Assembly: GCA_951635545.1 (NCBI GenBank)
Contig: OX620685.1
Location: 1,240,001 to 1,304,000, forward strand
DNA from: CAG-873 sp910578365
GTDB taxonomy: Bacteria > Bacteroidota > Bacteroidia > Bacteroidales > Muribaculaceae
Reading direction: 5' to 3'
DNA length: 64,000 nucleotides
Part shown: positions 35,337 through 44,780 of the stretch, in pieces
How the letters are laid out: the number at the start of each line of letters is the position of its first letter
Numbering within the stretch: position 1 is the stretch's first letter
Notes under the pieces: generated by a model
The model's input: only the letters and a program-made list of their open reading frames with translations
Told to the model about the DNA's origin: nothing
Databases searched by the model: none
Position numbers and translations under genes: made by a program

Positions 35337-35672
35337 ATGGGCTCACTCCTTTTTATTTTATTCTTATTATTCGTTGTCATCCCCATAGGGCGCGTGCTAT
35401 GGGCTCTGTTCTCGACCAAACGCAAGTTCGACAACTTCCGCCGTCAGGCACAGCAGGCTTACGAACAGCAGTTCGGCGCCCGCAACACCAACCCATACGA
35501 CAATGACAACCGCACACGCCGACGCACCCGCGGCAAAAAAATCAACGCCGATGTAGGCGAATACGTCAGCTTCGAGGAACTGCCCCCGCAGACCGACCGC
35601 TGCGACCTGCCGCCGCGCCGGGTAGTGGCCGAAGAACAGATTGTCGACGTGGACTGGGAAGACATCAAATAG
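35337..35672 (+). CDS. DUF4834-type small membrane-anchored protein
   Basis: 111 residues: a single N-terminal membrane helix (LLFILFLLFVVIPIGRVLWALF), a basic stretch, an Arg-rich segment RTRRRTRGKKINADVGEYVSFEEL and an acidic end EEQIVDVDWEDIK. This architecture matches the Bacteroidota DUF4834 family that is often found next to recO or pssA. No function is known. It lies 21 bp after pssA and 4 bp before recO. Confidence 0.75.
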   Translation: MGSLLFILFLLFVVIPIGRVLWALFSTKRKFDNFRRQAQQAYEQQFGARNTNPYDNDNRTRRRTRGKKINADVGEYVSFEELPPQTDRCDLPPRRVVAEEQIVDVDWEDIK

Positions 35673-35675
35673 TCG

Positions 35676-36392
35676 ATGTACCACAGCGTCACAGCGATAG
35701 CCCTCAGGACAATCAAACACAGCGACCGCAGTTCGATTCTGTCGCTATGGACAGCCGAACTGGGCCGGATAAGCGTGACCGTACCTGCCGACAAAGGACG
35801 CCGCGCCGCACGCACCCGCGCACTGACCATGCCGCTCAGTCCGCTATGCCTCGAAGTCGACGTGCGCCCCGACCGCAGCATCTATAACTTCCGCGAGCTC
35901 CGCCCCGCTCTGCTCATACCGGGTATAAGCACCGAGCCATCCAAGGCCATCACAGCAATGTTTCTGGCCGACTTCCTCGAAGTATGCCTGCGCGACCATC
36001 AGCCCGACCCTCTGATGACGGCCTTTCTCGTCGACAGCATACAGCTGCTCGACAGCCTGCCGCGCGAGGCGGCGCTGAACTTCCACATATACTTTCTGCT
36101 GCGCCTCGCCCGCTTTTTCGGCATCGAGCCCGACTGGCCGGAGCCGGGCAGCCTCTTCGACCTGCGCGACGGCTGTTTCAAGCCATCGGCGCCGCTTCAC
36201 AACCAATTCCTCAACGAAGCGTCGACCATCGCCCTGCGCGCGCTTTCACGCATGAACACACGCAATCTGCACCTGTTCCGACTCAACCGCCGGCAGCGCC
36301 GCGACATTCTCAACAACCTGCTGCTCTACTACAGTCTGCACCACCGTCCGGTACTCTCCCTGCCCTCCATGGCCGTAATAGCCGAGATGTAG
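35676..36392 (+). CDS. recO: DNA repair protein RecO
   Basis: 238 residues. RecO helps RecR load RecA on SSB-coated single-stranded DNA. The N-terminal OB-fold (YHSVTAIALRTIKHSDRSSILSLWTAELGRISVTVPADKGRR) is followed by the helical RecO_C region (FLADFLEVCLRDHQPDPLMTAFLVDSIQLLDSL, FHIYFLLRLARFFGIEPD, FDLRDGCF). The Cys4 zinc motif of some RecO proteins is absent. It is last in the serS-upp-psd-pssA-DUF4834-recO run. A stem-loop (36405-36425) follows. Confidence 0.93.
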   Translation: MYHSVTAIALRTIKHSDRSSILSLWTAELGRISVTVPADKGRRAARTRALTMPLSPLCLEVDVRPDRSIYNFRELRPALLIPGISTEPSKAITAMFLADFLEVCLRDHQPDPLMTAFLVDSIQLLDSLPREAALNFHIYFLLRLARFFGIEPDWPEPGSLFDLRDGCFKPSAPLHNQFLNEASTIALRALSRMNTRNLHLFRLNRRQRRDILNNLLLYYSLHHRPVLSLPSMAVIAEM

Positions 36393-36404
36393 TTTCAATG
36401 TTAG

Positions 36405-36425
36405 CCCGGTACGACAAATACCGGG
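36405..36425 (+). terminator. Stem-loop after recO
   Basis: CCCGGTA (36405-36411) and TACCGGG (36419-36425) pair perfectly around 7 nt. No T-tract follows; instead there is a run of ten G (36433-36442). Confidence 0.45.
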
Positions 36426-36465
36426 GTGGAGCGGGGGGGGGGTAAACTTTGGCATGACCCTAATA

Positions 36466-37616
36466 ACGCGAGTTCGGGATAAGAACTTTATGATTTTCAA
36501 CCAAGCAAAAGACATAGAGTATTGGGCGGCCTTTCAAGGTCGCCTGATTTATTTGTACAGTTTGGTGTTGTTAATCCCAGAGGACAAGCTGCCCGTTTGA
36601 CTCGGGTACCTCAAAGTCGAAGTTCACTTCCGGCTTTGTGGCGAAAAAACAATACGCCCCCATTGCCGCAAGCAGGTTCATGAGGAAGTTGTGTACACTA
36701 CGATGGCGGGAGTGGACGAGCTGCGCCACATTCTTCAGCATGTCGTTTATGGATTCGATGATGCTCCTTTTACGAAGCATCATCCTGTCATAGAACGGCA
36801 TGAGACGCTGTTTCATGTTCGAGCGAAGACCTGTCACAATATGTATTCCGTCATCCCAAAGATGTCCGAAAAGAGACTGCGATATATATCCCTTGTCGGC
36901 ATAAAGTTTGCCGAACACCTTGTCTGTCAGCGTGTCAATCACATCCTCGTTGCGGTCATCCACATTGGCACGTGTCAATACGAAGTTGATCAGTTCCCCT
37001 TTTTCGTTACATAGCAGATGTAGCTTGAAGCCTACATACCATCCCATCGTACTCTTACCCTTGGCCGCGATATCCTTGAAGACTTTCATGTTGAACTGGC
37101 GCTTGTTGTGAATGACCGGAATGCAGGTGCTGTCCACAAAACTTATTCCCGTGCACTCTCCGAAACATGCAAGTCGCAGGAACATGGTCATAGCCACAAA
37201 ACATCGGGGCATGACCTCCACGAAGCGGTTGTAGGAGAATGTCTGCGGAAACAGATGCTTCCAGTGAATGCGCACACATCCCAGATAATAGTGCTTGAAG
37301 TTTCGGTACGAATTGAAGTGGAAACAGATCAGAATCGTGATGACCTCGGCATCCGACATCATGCGCTTTCTTTTCCGTTTTGGAGTGTCAGTTGTGGACG
37401 GAAGTGCATTTTTTGCCATCTCACCCTCAAATTCTTTGCAGAAATCATCTGCAATACAAAAAATTTCAGTAACTTTACTTTCGGTAATCATGATACAGTA
37501 TTTATTGTTTGTCACCTCTAAATTACTAAATATCAGCGAAATTACCAAAAGAATAGGCAACTTTTTCAAGCTGCCTATTCAACTTTTTTATAGCATTTCT
37601 TATCCCGAACTCGCGT
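36466..37616 (-). mobile_element. IS982-family insertion sequence, 1151 bp
   Basis: Perfect inverted ends ACGCGAGTTCGGGATAAGAA (20 bp). Flanks TAATA at 36461-36465 and 37617-37621 fit a 5-bp target duplication, though the end could be placed a base or two differently. Confidence 0.88.
36571..37491 (-). CDS. IS982-family transposase
   Basis: 306 residues from ATG at 37491 (MITESKVTEIFCIADDFCKEF), the standard IS982 start; the frame extends upstream into the IS end. DDE residues appear in GISFVDSTCIPVIHN (first Asp), KLYADKGYISQSLFGHL (second Asp) and RKRSIIESINDMLKN (Glu), with the family phrase AKGKSTMGWYVGFKLHLLCNEKGEL and the end HSRHRSVHNFLMNLLAAMGAYCF. Intact frame. Confidence 0.94.
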   Translation of the reverse strand: MITESKVTEIFCIADDFCKEFEGEMAKNALPSTTDTPKRKRKRMMSDAEVITILICFHFNSYRNFKHYYLGCVRIHWKHLFPQTFSYNRFVEVMPRCFVAMTMFLRLACFGECTGISFVDSTCIPVIHNKRQFNMKVFKDIAAKGKSTMGWYVGFKLHLLCNEKGELINFVLTRANVDDRNEDVIDTLTDKVFGKLYADKGYISQSLFGHLWDDGIHIVTGLRSNMKQRLMPFYDRMMLRKRSIIESINDMLKNVAQLVHSRHRSVHNFLMNLLAAMGAYCFFATKPEVNFDFEVPESNGQLVLWD

Positions 37617-37644
37617 TAATACATTTAACACATTTAACACATTA

Positions 37645-39015
37645 CAATGATTCGGTAAAATTTGAGGTTGTTCATCCTAGGCTAAGCCGCTAACTGAGCC
37701 AACCGATGATTTATTTTCTGAATTATTTTGAGATGCGGAGATTTTCCGCAAGTCGAAATAATTGTTGAGGCGAGATAAGATTCAAACATAAGCCGTTTGA
37801 ACTGTGCTAACGAAAGATCCGGATAATCTTTCCTTATGACCTCCTTGCAGACATTGAGTGCAGTGAAGGAAAGATTGAAAGCGAAGTCAAGCCGGTCTTT
37901 GTCGCGTGTCTGTTGCGATTGGAGTCCTGTAAACTGTTTGGCATCGCGTATGCCGAACTCAATCTGAAAGCGGGTGCGGTAGAAACCGATGATCTTTTCA
38001 GGTCTCATGTCGGTGTCGGTAGAGAAGTAAAGAAGAGGGTCTGCGTTTTCAACCGGACAGACCACGATACGGATGTCGCGTTTCAATGCCCTCGAATGTA
38101 CGACCGCCGTGTGACATCGGGTTTTGTTTCCTTTTGAATCCTCATATATGAATGAAGTGAACACGGACATGTCAAGGTTGGAGAAATCCACTTTCTCTCC
38201 ATACTTTTTCTTTCTGCCGCGTCTTCGCGGGGCGGAGGAATCCGGTATGGCCAGATACCTCAGATATGAGTTGGCACGTAATCTACCGACAAATCGAAAT
38301 CCCATGCCAATCACTTCATTCACAAATTCATATTTGGAGAAAAAGGCATCGGCAACCATAATATCCGTCAGTGAGAGCAGTTCTGTCGCCTTTGACCTGA
38401 CAAGTGCCACATACCAGTCAAGCATTGACATGTGTCTCTCGGATTCAAGAGTCCTGAAGTCCGGGGACTGGACAGCACCGAGCATCACACATGTATGTTT
38501 ACTCAGGCTTATGGCCCCGATCGCCATTATCTCCAGACCGCGTTTGACACGTTGTGCCACCCCTGACCAGAAACGGCCTATGCCATACGTCAGGCTGCCT
38601 GACTTTGAAATGAACGACGGATCGATTGCCACTGCCATGTCATCGGACGGTCCAAAACAATCCTGCGCCATACCTATGTTGACTTTCATCCAGTCTACGG
38701 ATGTCTTGAAATTGGAGGCAAAGGTCTTGGCTGTACGACCGCCATAGCGCGACAGCCGGGTAAAATTGACTTTGCCCGGAATCAACGCTACAGTGCGTAT
38801 TGTTAAAATCAGCCAGTTGAGGAACCTTTTGCTCATCTTGGTTGTAGTATTTTCAAATACCGACTTACACCGAAAGGTGAAGTCTTTGAGAATCGCCAAT
38901 ACGTTCATATTGTCTAATGTTTTTATAATGAACGCTTTGGCGATTCATTTGTATTTGACAATTCGATATATTAACTTAACTTTCAACTACTTCGGTAATT
39001 TTTACCGAATCATTG
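37645..39015 (-). mobile_element. IS4-family insertion sequence, 1371 bp
   Basis: Ends CAATGATTCGGTAAAA (left, and as reverse complement at the right). Flanked by the 6-bp duplication ACATTA (37639-37644 and 39016-39021). It sits only 28 bp from the IS982 element. Confidence 0.9.
37682..38908 (-). CDS. IS4-family transposase
   Basis: 408 residues. DDE(YREK) transposase: MAVAIDPSFISKSG (first Asp, about residue 94), IMVADAFFSKYEFV (second Asp, about 185) and FYRTRFQIEFGIRDAKQF containing Y-x2-R-x3-E-x6-K (about residue 310). It is unrelated in detail to the decayed IS4 element at 17726-18972. Frame intact. Confidence 0.92.
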   Translation of the reverse strand: MNVLAILKDFTFRCKSVFENTTTKMSKRFLNWLILTIRTVALIPGKVNFTRLSRYGGRTAKTFASNFKTSVDWMKVNIGMAQDCFGPSDDMAVAIDPSFISKSGSLTYGIGRFWSGVAQRVKRGLEIMAIGAISLSKHTCVMLGAVQSPDFRTLESERHMSMLDWYVALVRSKATELLSLTDIMVADAFFSKYEFVNEVIGMGFRFVGRLRANSYLRYLAIPDSSAPRRRGRKKKYGEKVDFSNLDMSVFTSFIYEDSKGNKTRCHTAVVHSRALKRDIRIVVCPVENADPLLYFSTDTDMRPEKIIGFYRTRFQIEFGIRDAKQFTGLQSQQTRDKDRLDFAFNLSFTALNVCKEVIRKDYPDLSLAQFKRLMFESYLASTIISTCGKSPHLKIIQKINHRLAQLAA

Positions 39016-39056
39016 ACATTAGCGGCGTTCACATTAATTATTAAGCAAGTCCATAA

Positions 39057-39088
39057 TTTGACCTTTGCGAAAAAACTTCGTAACTTTG
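39057..39088 (+). promoter_or_regulatory. Promoter of the truncated TPR gene
   Basis: TTTG (39057-39060), 20 bp, TAACTTTG (39081-39088): a full consensus match. The ATG at 39097 is so close that the mRNA would be nearly leaderless. Confidence 0.75.
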
Positions 39089-39096
39089 CCGGAAGA

Positions 39097-40030
39097 ATGA
39101 GATTAGGCATATACATACTGATGTTCTTCTGCGCTTTGACGACGGCCCGCGCTGCCTCCATGGCCAAGAGTACAACTGATTCCTTGATGAAGCAGTTGGA
39201 CAATGTCATAGCCATGCGGCCCAAGTATCAACAGCTGAAAGAACAGCGGCTCGATTCGCTCCATGCCGAATTACGCAGGTGCGGCGACTCGGAACGCTGC
39301 TTTGACTTGCTCAACGAACTGTTCGGCGAATACCATCCGTTCATCTCCGATTCGGCATACGCCATAACTCTGCGCCAGGAGAAGCTGGCACGCGACCTTG
39401 GCGACAGCAACAAGGTGATGAACGCCCTGATGAACCGCGCCAACATTCTCAGCCCAACAGGCATGTACCACGAAACATTGGGCATCATCAACTCTATTGA
39501 ACTTGAGGATGTACCAGACTACATGCGCCCATACTATTTCCACATCAAGCGCACCGTATACGGCCACCTGGCCGACTATGCGGCATTCGACAACGAAAAG
39601 CGGCGATACAAGACTATTACCGACATGTACCGCGACTCGCTGCTGAGCGTGAACGACCCGGAATCAATGTCGTACGCCCTTATCCATGCCGACCAGCTGA
39701 ACGAAAAGGGGCGTCCTCGCGAGGCTATTGAAATTCTGGAGAACTATATCGCAAACAATGAACTCGACGAACACAGCCGGGCCATATGTGCCTGGACTCT
39801 TGCTGTAGCATACGGCATGGCCGGCGACAGCGAGAATCAGAAAAAACAGCTGATACTGTCGGCTATCTCCGACATGAAATCGGCTGTGCGCGAGTATGTG
39901 TCGCTGCGACAGCTGGCTATGCTGCTTTACAGCGAGGGCGACCTCGACCGCGCATACCGCTTTCTGAACATTGCCGTCGACGATGCCGTAAAATACAATG
40001 CCCGCCAAAGAATTTTAGAACTCAACGAAT
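39097..40030 (+). pseudogene. TPR-type DUF6377-like membrane regulator, 3' end lost at IS3 copy 2
   Basis: About 311 native residues from ATG at 39097. A signal peptide (MRLGIYILMFFCALTTARA) precedes helical TPR-like repeats (KSTTDSLMKQLDNVIAMRPKYQQLKEQRLDSL, then HAELRRCGDSERCFDLLNELFGEYHPF...). This N-terminus matches Bacteroidota DUF6377 proteins, which normally continue with a membrane helix and a cytoplasmic regulatory part. Here the coding sequence stops at the IS3 boundary (NARQRILELNE, then IS codons LSSPEKC-stop at 40053). The missing 3' half is not found on the other side of the IS. The promoter and start are perfect, so a soluble periplasmic fragment may still be made. Confidence 0.8.
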
Positions 40031-40080
40031 TGTCTAGTCCGGAAAAGTGTTGACCGTCAGATTCAACATTTTTTAGTAAA

Positions 40081-40581
40081 ATGTGTGAAGAAAACAAAAA
40101 ATTCTGGGACGAATCTCAGATTTCGGCAATCAATGCCTGGCACAGCAGCGGAAAAAGTTTCAGTCAGATTGACGAGGAATACAATTTTGCGGTCGGGACA
40201 TTGTTTACAATAGTAAATGCAATCCCGGACTATCGCGGCACACGGTCAAGCATCAGCAAATGGCTGCGCCGCATGACGGGAGCATTAATTCCCGGCTCCG
40301 GATGCCGGACAACAAAGGCCATATCGTCCCTGGCAACTCCGGCACAAACGACAAAAAAGAAAGGAATGACAAAGAAAACCTCTCCCACTACCAGGCTCAC
40401 GGATACCGAGCAGACCATACTGGATCTAACACGCAAGTTAAACGCCGCCACCAGAAAGATAGAGAAACTGGAGGCTGACAGGAAAAAGGCAGAGCTGCGT
40501 GAAGAGTTCCAGAGTGGTGTCATCGCCGAATACAAGAAGCTTGTAAAGCCTGCGCAGTCAAAAAAATCAACTACCAAGTAG
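40081..40581 (+). CDS. IS3-family OrfA, copy 2
   Basis: 166 residues, identical to the OrfA of copy 1. The A7 slippery run is at 40560-40566, 15 nt before the stop codon ends. Confidence 0.92.
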   Translation: MCEENKKFWDESQISAINAWHSSGKSFSQIDEEYNFAVGTLFTIVNAIPDYRGTRSSISKWLRRMTGALIPGSGCRTTKAISSLATPAQTTKKKGMTKKTSPTTRLTDTEQTILDLTRKLNAATRKIEKLEADRKKAELREEFQSGVIAEYKKLVKPAQSKKSTTK

Positions 40582-40583
40582 CC

Positions 40584-41465
40584 ATGCGCTTGCGCATGTC
40601 CCGTGACCTGAGTGTCAGCGAGGCATGCGGGTTGCTTGGGGTGACTAAACAAGCGTGGTATGCCTTTTTCAAAAGGTCGTTCAAGGATGCCATTGACGAA
40701 GACCGCATCCTGGAATGCGTTCGCTCGATACGAGAGGATCTTCCGGCACTCGGAGTCAGAAAGATGAAGGACAGGTTACGTAAGGAGTTCTGTCTCGACA
40801 TAGGCCGTGACCGCCTGTTCGATATCATGAACAGGCATAATCTTCTGATACGTCCCCGAGTCCGCAGGACAAGGACAACCTTCTCCGATCACGGAATGAA
40901 GGTCTATCCGGATCTACGGAAAGACTTCGCGCCTGATGACATAAACCAGTTGTGGGTAAGCGACATAACATATATATGGCTTCCTGATCAGAATACATTT
41001 TACTATCTGTTTCTGATTACGGATGCCTATTCGAAGAAAATAGTGGGATGGGAGATTGCCGATAACATGCGGCATGAGAACGCCATGACGGCATTGAAGA
41101 TGGCTTTCAGGCAATGCAGGAGAGGTCAGCATCCCATACACCACTCGGACAAGGGACTTCAGTATTGTGCCAAACCCTACGTGGAAATGCTTCGTAGACG
41201 CCACGCCCGAATCAGCATGACGGAAGGGCACGACCCACGTAACAACGGAATTGCCGAAAGGGTAAACGGCATACTTAAAGAGGAGTTTCTGAAGCATATG
41301 GACGTAAGGAAGGACAACATACGGCAGGTGCTGGAGGATGTAATCAACACTTACCATACCCGCCGACCGCACCTCAGTCTCGGCATGCTGACTCCCGATG
41401 AAGTGCATCGCGGAGCGGTACCCGGACGTAAGCTCTGGAAAAAATATTACCTGAAATCTGCATGA
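40584..41465 (+). CDS. IS3-family transposase OrfB, copy 2
   Basis: 293 residues, identical to OrfB of copy 1, with the same DDE residues (WVSDITYIW, HHSDKGLQY, NNGIAERVNG). It is in the -1 frame relative to orfA and expected to be expressed as an OrfAB fusion. Confidence 0.95.
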   Translation: MRLRMSRDLSVSEACGLLGVTKQAWYAFFKRSFKDAIDEDRILECVRSIREDLPALGVRKMKDRLRKEFCLDIGRDRLFDIMNRHNLLIRPRVRRTRTTFSDHGMKVYPDLRKDFAPDDINQLWVSDITYIWLPDQNTFYYLFLITDAYSKKIVGWEIADNMRHENAMTALKMAFRQCRRGQHPIHHSDKGLQYCAKPYVEMLRRRHARISMTEGHDPRNNGIAERVNGILKEEFLKHMDVRKDNIRQVLEDVINTYHTRRPHLSLGMLTPDEVHRGAVPGRKLWKKYYLKSA

Positions 41466-41534
41466 GTCAAGATTTTTCAGTACTTTTGCATACCCCAACC
41501 GACGGGACTGACGGTGATTGCACTGCAAGTCTCA

Positions 41535-41568
41535 AAAATCCCCGGGGCATCGAGCCCCGGAGGATTTT
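41535..41568. other. Hairpin inside IS3 element past orfB
   Basis: AAAATCC-CCGGGGC (41535-41548), loop ATCGA, GCCCCGG-A-GGATTTT. The same structure is at 9048-9081 in copy 1. It may stop outside transcription entering the IS. Confidence 0.65.
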
Positions 41569-41685
41569 ACCCCAACCTCGGGGATCTCAGGCTCATACCT
41601 GCATGTCTCCACAGTCTTCGGACTGTTTAACATTCATTCATAATCTCAAACCCTCTGACCCGTCAATATTTTTCAGGACGCCACA

Positions 41686-42509
41686 GGGGGCTGCGAAGTG
41701 CTGACACTCAGCACCGGATTACTTTCCTCCACTTCAGGAGTACATTCACTCACCTTGCATACATTCTCACAGCCCTCGGTAACAAAGCAGAGTATCTGCG
41801 AGTTGACCGGGTCGGTGGCAACTCCGTTAATATCGCCGGGCATCTCGTAGCTGTATGTGCGTGTAAAGTATTCGCCGGCTGCCTTTTCGCTTAGCACCTC
41901 GCCGAATTCATCGCCGGCAAGTCTGTCGCGCAGCATATGGCGGTGCAGATATTCCTCGCCCATGCCGCCTCCGCTCTGCGGGCCCTTAATCTCGCTCTGG
42001 AGCAGCCATACATTCAGGCGCGGGTCCGACATACCGGCAGTATAGTAGCCTTCGACCTCGACGGTCAGTATATTAGTGTCGGGGTTAAAGCTGCAGCTCG
42101 ACCACAGGTTCACCGGCGACTCTTCTTTCAGCACCTGGCGGCAGGCAGCGCCCCAGCTGGAACGACCGCTGATATAATCGCCATTGTACTTCATGCGGTT
42201 AACTACACCGCACGGATACGACGATACGCCGAAATAGTCATGGACTGCTTCGCCGGTTTCGGTTACAAAGTTCGGCTGACTTGGGCGCGGAATCGAAAAG
42301 TAGCCCGCATGTATGGCCACCGAATATACTTCTTCGGGGTGCAGAACCGACAATGCGGCGGCAACCCGGTGACCGTCGGGACAGTTCGGACATTGGATTC
42401 CGGTGAACTCCTCTATCAGGGCGTTCTTGCCGGTAGGTTCGGTGCCTACATTCCACGCAGAAGCGGTGACGGCACCAAAAAGGAACGATACGAGTAGATA
42501 CTGCTTCAT
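41686..42509 (-). pseudogene. Omp28-like secreted thioredoxin-fold protein, 3' end lost at IS3 copy 2
   Basis: Starts at 42509 (MKQYLLVSFLFGAVTASAWN, signal peptide). EEFTGIQCPNCPDGHRVAAAL (about residues 35-55) is the CxxC-bearing thioredoxin-like motif of the Omp28 family, followed by VAIHAGYFSIPRPSQPNF, SSYPCGVVNRM and beta-rich modules. After VEESNPVLSVSTSQP the frame enters the IS and ends at 41673. Comparable proteins would be expected to continue into a short C-terminal sorting tail, which is gone. About 274 native residues remain, so the exported domain itself may be complete. Confidence 0.82.
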
Positions 42510-42533
42510 AAGCTTTTTTTGTTGGTACGTTCG

Positions 42534-42565
42534 CAAAATTAGCCGAATTAGCATTTTGTCGCAAA
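42534..42565 (-). promoter_or_regulatory. Promoter of the Omp28-like gene
   Basis: Minus strand: TTTG (42562-42565), 20 bp, TAATTTTG (42534-42541), full consensus; 24 bp to the ATG. Confidence 0.75.
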
Positions 42566-42709
42566 TTTAACCGATAGAATTAACTACCGCAAAAATATAT
42601 TTTACACCAAATCGCTACTGCATTACTTTTTACTCGGCTTATTTATTGTATTTTAACAGCTATAGGCGCGATTCAATCCCATACTGACAATCAAGAAATC
42701 TGTTAGCAC

Positions 42710-42741
42710 TTTGGCTACATCTATCTTTTTTAGTACCTTTG
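42710..42741 (+). promoter_or_regulatory. Promoter of the first TPR-HTH regulator
   Basis: TTTG (42710-42713), 20 bp, TACCTTTG (42734-42741), full consensus; ATG at 42773. Confidence 0.75.
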
Positions 42742-42772
42742 CATAAACTCAAATCATACTCCCGGAACTAAC

Positions 42773-44482
42773 ATGAACCGATATATACCCGCCCGGGGCG
42801 GACTCGCTATATGTGCCATACTTCTGCTTTTGACTGCCGCCTGCAGCAATTCGCCGGGTTTCGACAACGCACGTGCCGTGAAAATTGCGGTGCTCGACGA
42901 TACCCGCGCCGACACCGCAGCCTACATTCGCCGGCACCGGGCCGCGATAGACTCCATGCCGCTGCACTCCGACAGCGACTGTCGCGCGCTCTACAAGGCC
43001 TTGAACCGCCTGACTTTCGACTTGCACTTAAATGGCGATGACTCGCGTGCGATTACTTTGCTGCACCGCACGCTCAACATACTGCAGAACGCGCCCAAAC
43101 GCAGTATCGGCGATACCCACCAGCTGCTCAACACTCATGTACGCATGGGCGCCACATTCGCTGATATGGGCATGCCCGCCTTGAGCGTCGACTACTACCA
43201 GCGCGGACTCGAATACTGCAACGATACCATATATAATAACTTCAGAGCCATGCTGTACAACAACCTGGGCATTATATATGGACAAAGAAACATGCTTGAC
43301 CGTGCCGAGCAGTATTTCAGCAAGTCCCTGGCTATAGACCTGCACCAGAAAGAACACGAAGGCGCCAGCCTCAGTCTGGGCAATCTCGCTGAAGTGTATA
43401 CCCTTAAAGGGCAGACCGAAAAGGCTCTGGAAACTTTGCAACGCAGCCTGGACTACACCGACCAGCGCAAGCACCCCGAGCACCTGGCCCGCATGAGAAT
43501 CCAGCAGGGCAGCCTCTATGCCGAACTGGGGCAGCCCGACCTGGCATTGCAGCGCTACAAGATCGCACTGAAACAGTACACCGAATTGGACAACCGACCC
43601 GGAATGGTCGACGCCCTGCTGCATATAGGCGACTTCTGGCTCGGAGCAGGACAAGCCGACTCGGCCATGAAATACACTCACCGGGCTCTTGAAATATGCC
43701 GGCAACACGAACGCGACGACGACATGGTGTCGACCCTGCGCTCTCTTTCGGATATACACCGAGCCAAAGGCGATTACCTGCAGGCACTGGACCTGATGAC
43801 CAACATGACCGAACTGAGCGACTCGCTGCGTGAGGCCGAAAGCCGGCTGAGGCTGACCAACTGGTCGGAATCGACCACTGAACAACGGCCGGCCGACGAG
43901 CGTCTGCCACTGCTGTGGCTGGTAGCATTGCTGCTTGTCAGCGGCACTCTGTTGCTGACTCTGGTATATCTGTACCGGCAGCGGCGCGAAAACCGCGACC
44001 GACTGCAATCGCTCGACCTTGAAAACAAAGAACTTACCATGCAGACCGAGTGCATGCAGCGCGAAATGACCTCACTGTCGCTCGAAAAACTCAAACTGCA
44101 CGAAGGCCTGAACGACATAAGCGAGTGCCTGCGCACTGTGCTGACCGAACTGAGTCCGCGCGAAAGTGAAAAACGCGATACCCTGCGCCGCCTGCTTGCA
44201 CGAGTCAACAACATGGCGGACTTCGATGCCAACGAAGAGTTCAAGCTGTTCTTCGGGCGCGTGCATCCGAATTTCTACAACACCCTCTCGGAGCGCTTCC
44301 CCGACCTCACCCCACGCGACATACGCCTTTGCGCCTTCCTTTATCTTGGCATGACGACCAAAGAGATTGCCGTGCTTACATACCGCGAAATCCGCAGCGT
44401 GGACTCAGCACGCAACCGCCTGCGCAAAAAACTCGGCCTCGAATTAAACGACGACCTTACGGCATATATGCGCTCAATCTGA
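42773..44482 (+). CDS. Membrane-bound TPR regulator with LuxR-like C-terminal HTH (paralogue 1)
   Basis: 569 residues. An N-terminal lipoprotein-like signal (LLLLTAACSN, Cys about 24) is followed by a periplasmic domain of five to seven TPR motifs (residues about 60-360, e.g. NNLGIIYGQRNMLDRAEQYFSKSLAID), a membrane helix (LPLLWLVALLLVSGTLLLTLVYLY, about 383-406), a coiled-coil (ENKELTMQTECMQREMTSLSLEKLKLHEGL) and a C-terminal helix-turn-helix of LuxR type (LTPRDIRLCAFLYLGMTTKEIAVLTYREIRSVDSARNRLRKKLGL). It looks like a one-piece sensor-regulator reading a periplasmic cue directly. Target genes are unknown. It has a close paralogue 298 bp downstream and its own terminator. Confidence 0.83.
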   Translation: MNRYIPARGGLAICAILLLLTAACSNSPGFDNARAVKIAVLDDTRADTAAYIRRHRAAIDSMPLHSDSDCRALYKALNRLTFDLHLNGDDSRAITLLHRTLNILQNAPKRSIGDTHQLLNTHVRMGATFADMGMPALSVDYYQRGLEYCNDTIYNNFRAMLYNNLGIIYGQRNMLDRAEQYFSKSLAIDLHQKEHEGASLSLGNLAEVYTLKGQTEKALETLQRSLDYTDQRKHPEHLARMRIQQGSLYAELGQPDLALQRYKIALKQYTELDNRPGMVDALLHIGDFWLGAGQADSAMKYTHRALEICRQHERDDDMVSTLRSLSDIHRAKGDYLQALDLMTNMTELSDSLREAESRLRLTNWSESTTEQRPADERLPLLWLVALLLVSGTLLLTLVYLYRQRRENRDRLQSLDLENKELTMQTECMQREMTSLSLEKLKLHEGLNDISECLRTVLTELSPRESEKRDTLRRLLARVNNMADFDANEEFKLFFGRVHPNFYNTLSERFPDLTPRDIRLCAFLYLGMTTKEIAVLTYREIRSVDSARNRLRKKLGLELNDDLTAYMRSI

Positions 44483-44510
44483 TTCCGGACAGCCAGCACC
44501 TTAAAAACAA

Positions 44511-44539
44511 CTATGCCGCATCACCCCGATGCGGCATAG
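44511..44539 (+). terminator. Stem-loop after the first TPR-HTH gene
   Basis: CTATGCCGCATC (44511-44522), loop ACCCC, GATGCGGCATAG (44528-44539): a perfect 12-bp stem followed by CCTTGTATAT. It separates the two paralogues. Confidence 0.7.
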
Positions 44540-44732
44540 CCTTGTATATAAAACCAACTAAATTTATTTTCCACCACAAAATTATCGCAATAAAGCGCAC
44601 GCTCCAAATTTCAAGCGCCACAGAACTACCGCAAGCATAAAAAAAGTGCGAAAAAACCACGGCACATAGCAGCATTTTGCAATATATAAGCCATTTATAA
44701 TGTCATTAATTACAAGAAAAATTCACCAAAAA

Positions 44733-44763
44733 TTTGTAAATCAAATTTTAATTCTTATCTTTG
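44733..44763 (+). promoter_or_regulatory. Promoter of the second TPR-HTH regulator
   Basis: TTTG (44733-44736), 19 bp, TATCTTTG (44756-44763), full consensus; ATG at 44781. Confidence 0.75.
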
Positions 44764-44780
44764 CGACCTAACAAAACATT

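Larger units (their letters stand above)
40031..41685 (+). mobile_element. IS3-family insertion sequence, copy 2, 1655 bp
   Basis: Same ends and length as copy 1 (8931-10585), opposite orientation. The flanking triplets differ (AAT at 40028-40030, GGG at 41686-41688), so there is no target duplication. Both flanking genes are cut off at the IS. Confidence 0.95.

Noticed and set aside
41462..41704. Open frame over the end of IS3 copy 2 (80 codons)
   Set aside because: It consists of the IS hairpin and terminal repeat with no homology; also present in copy 1 with a different end.
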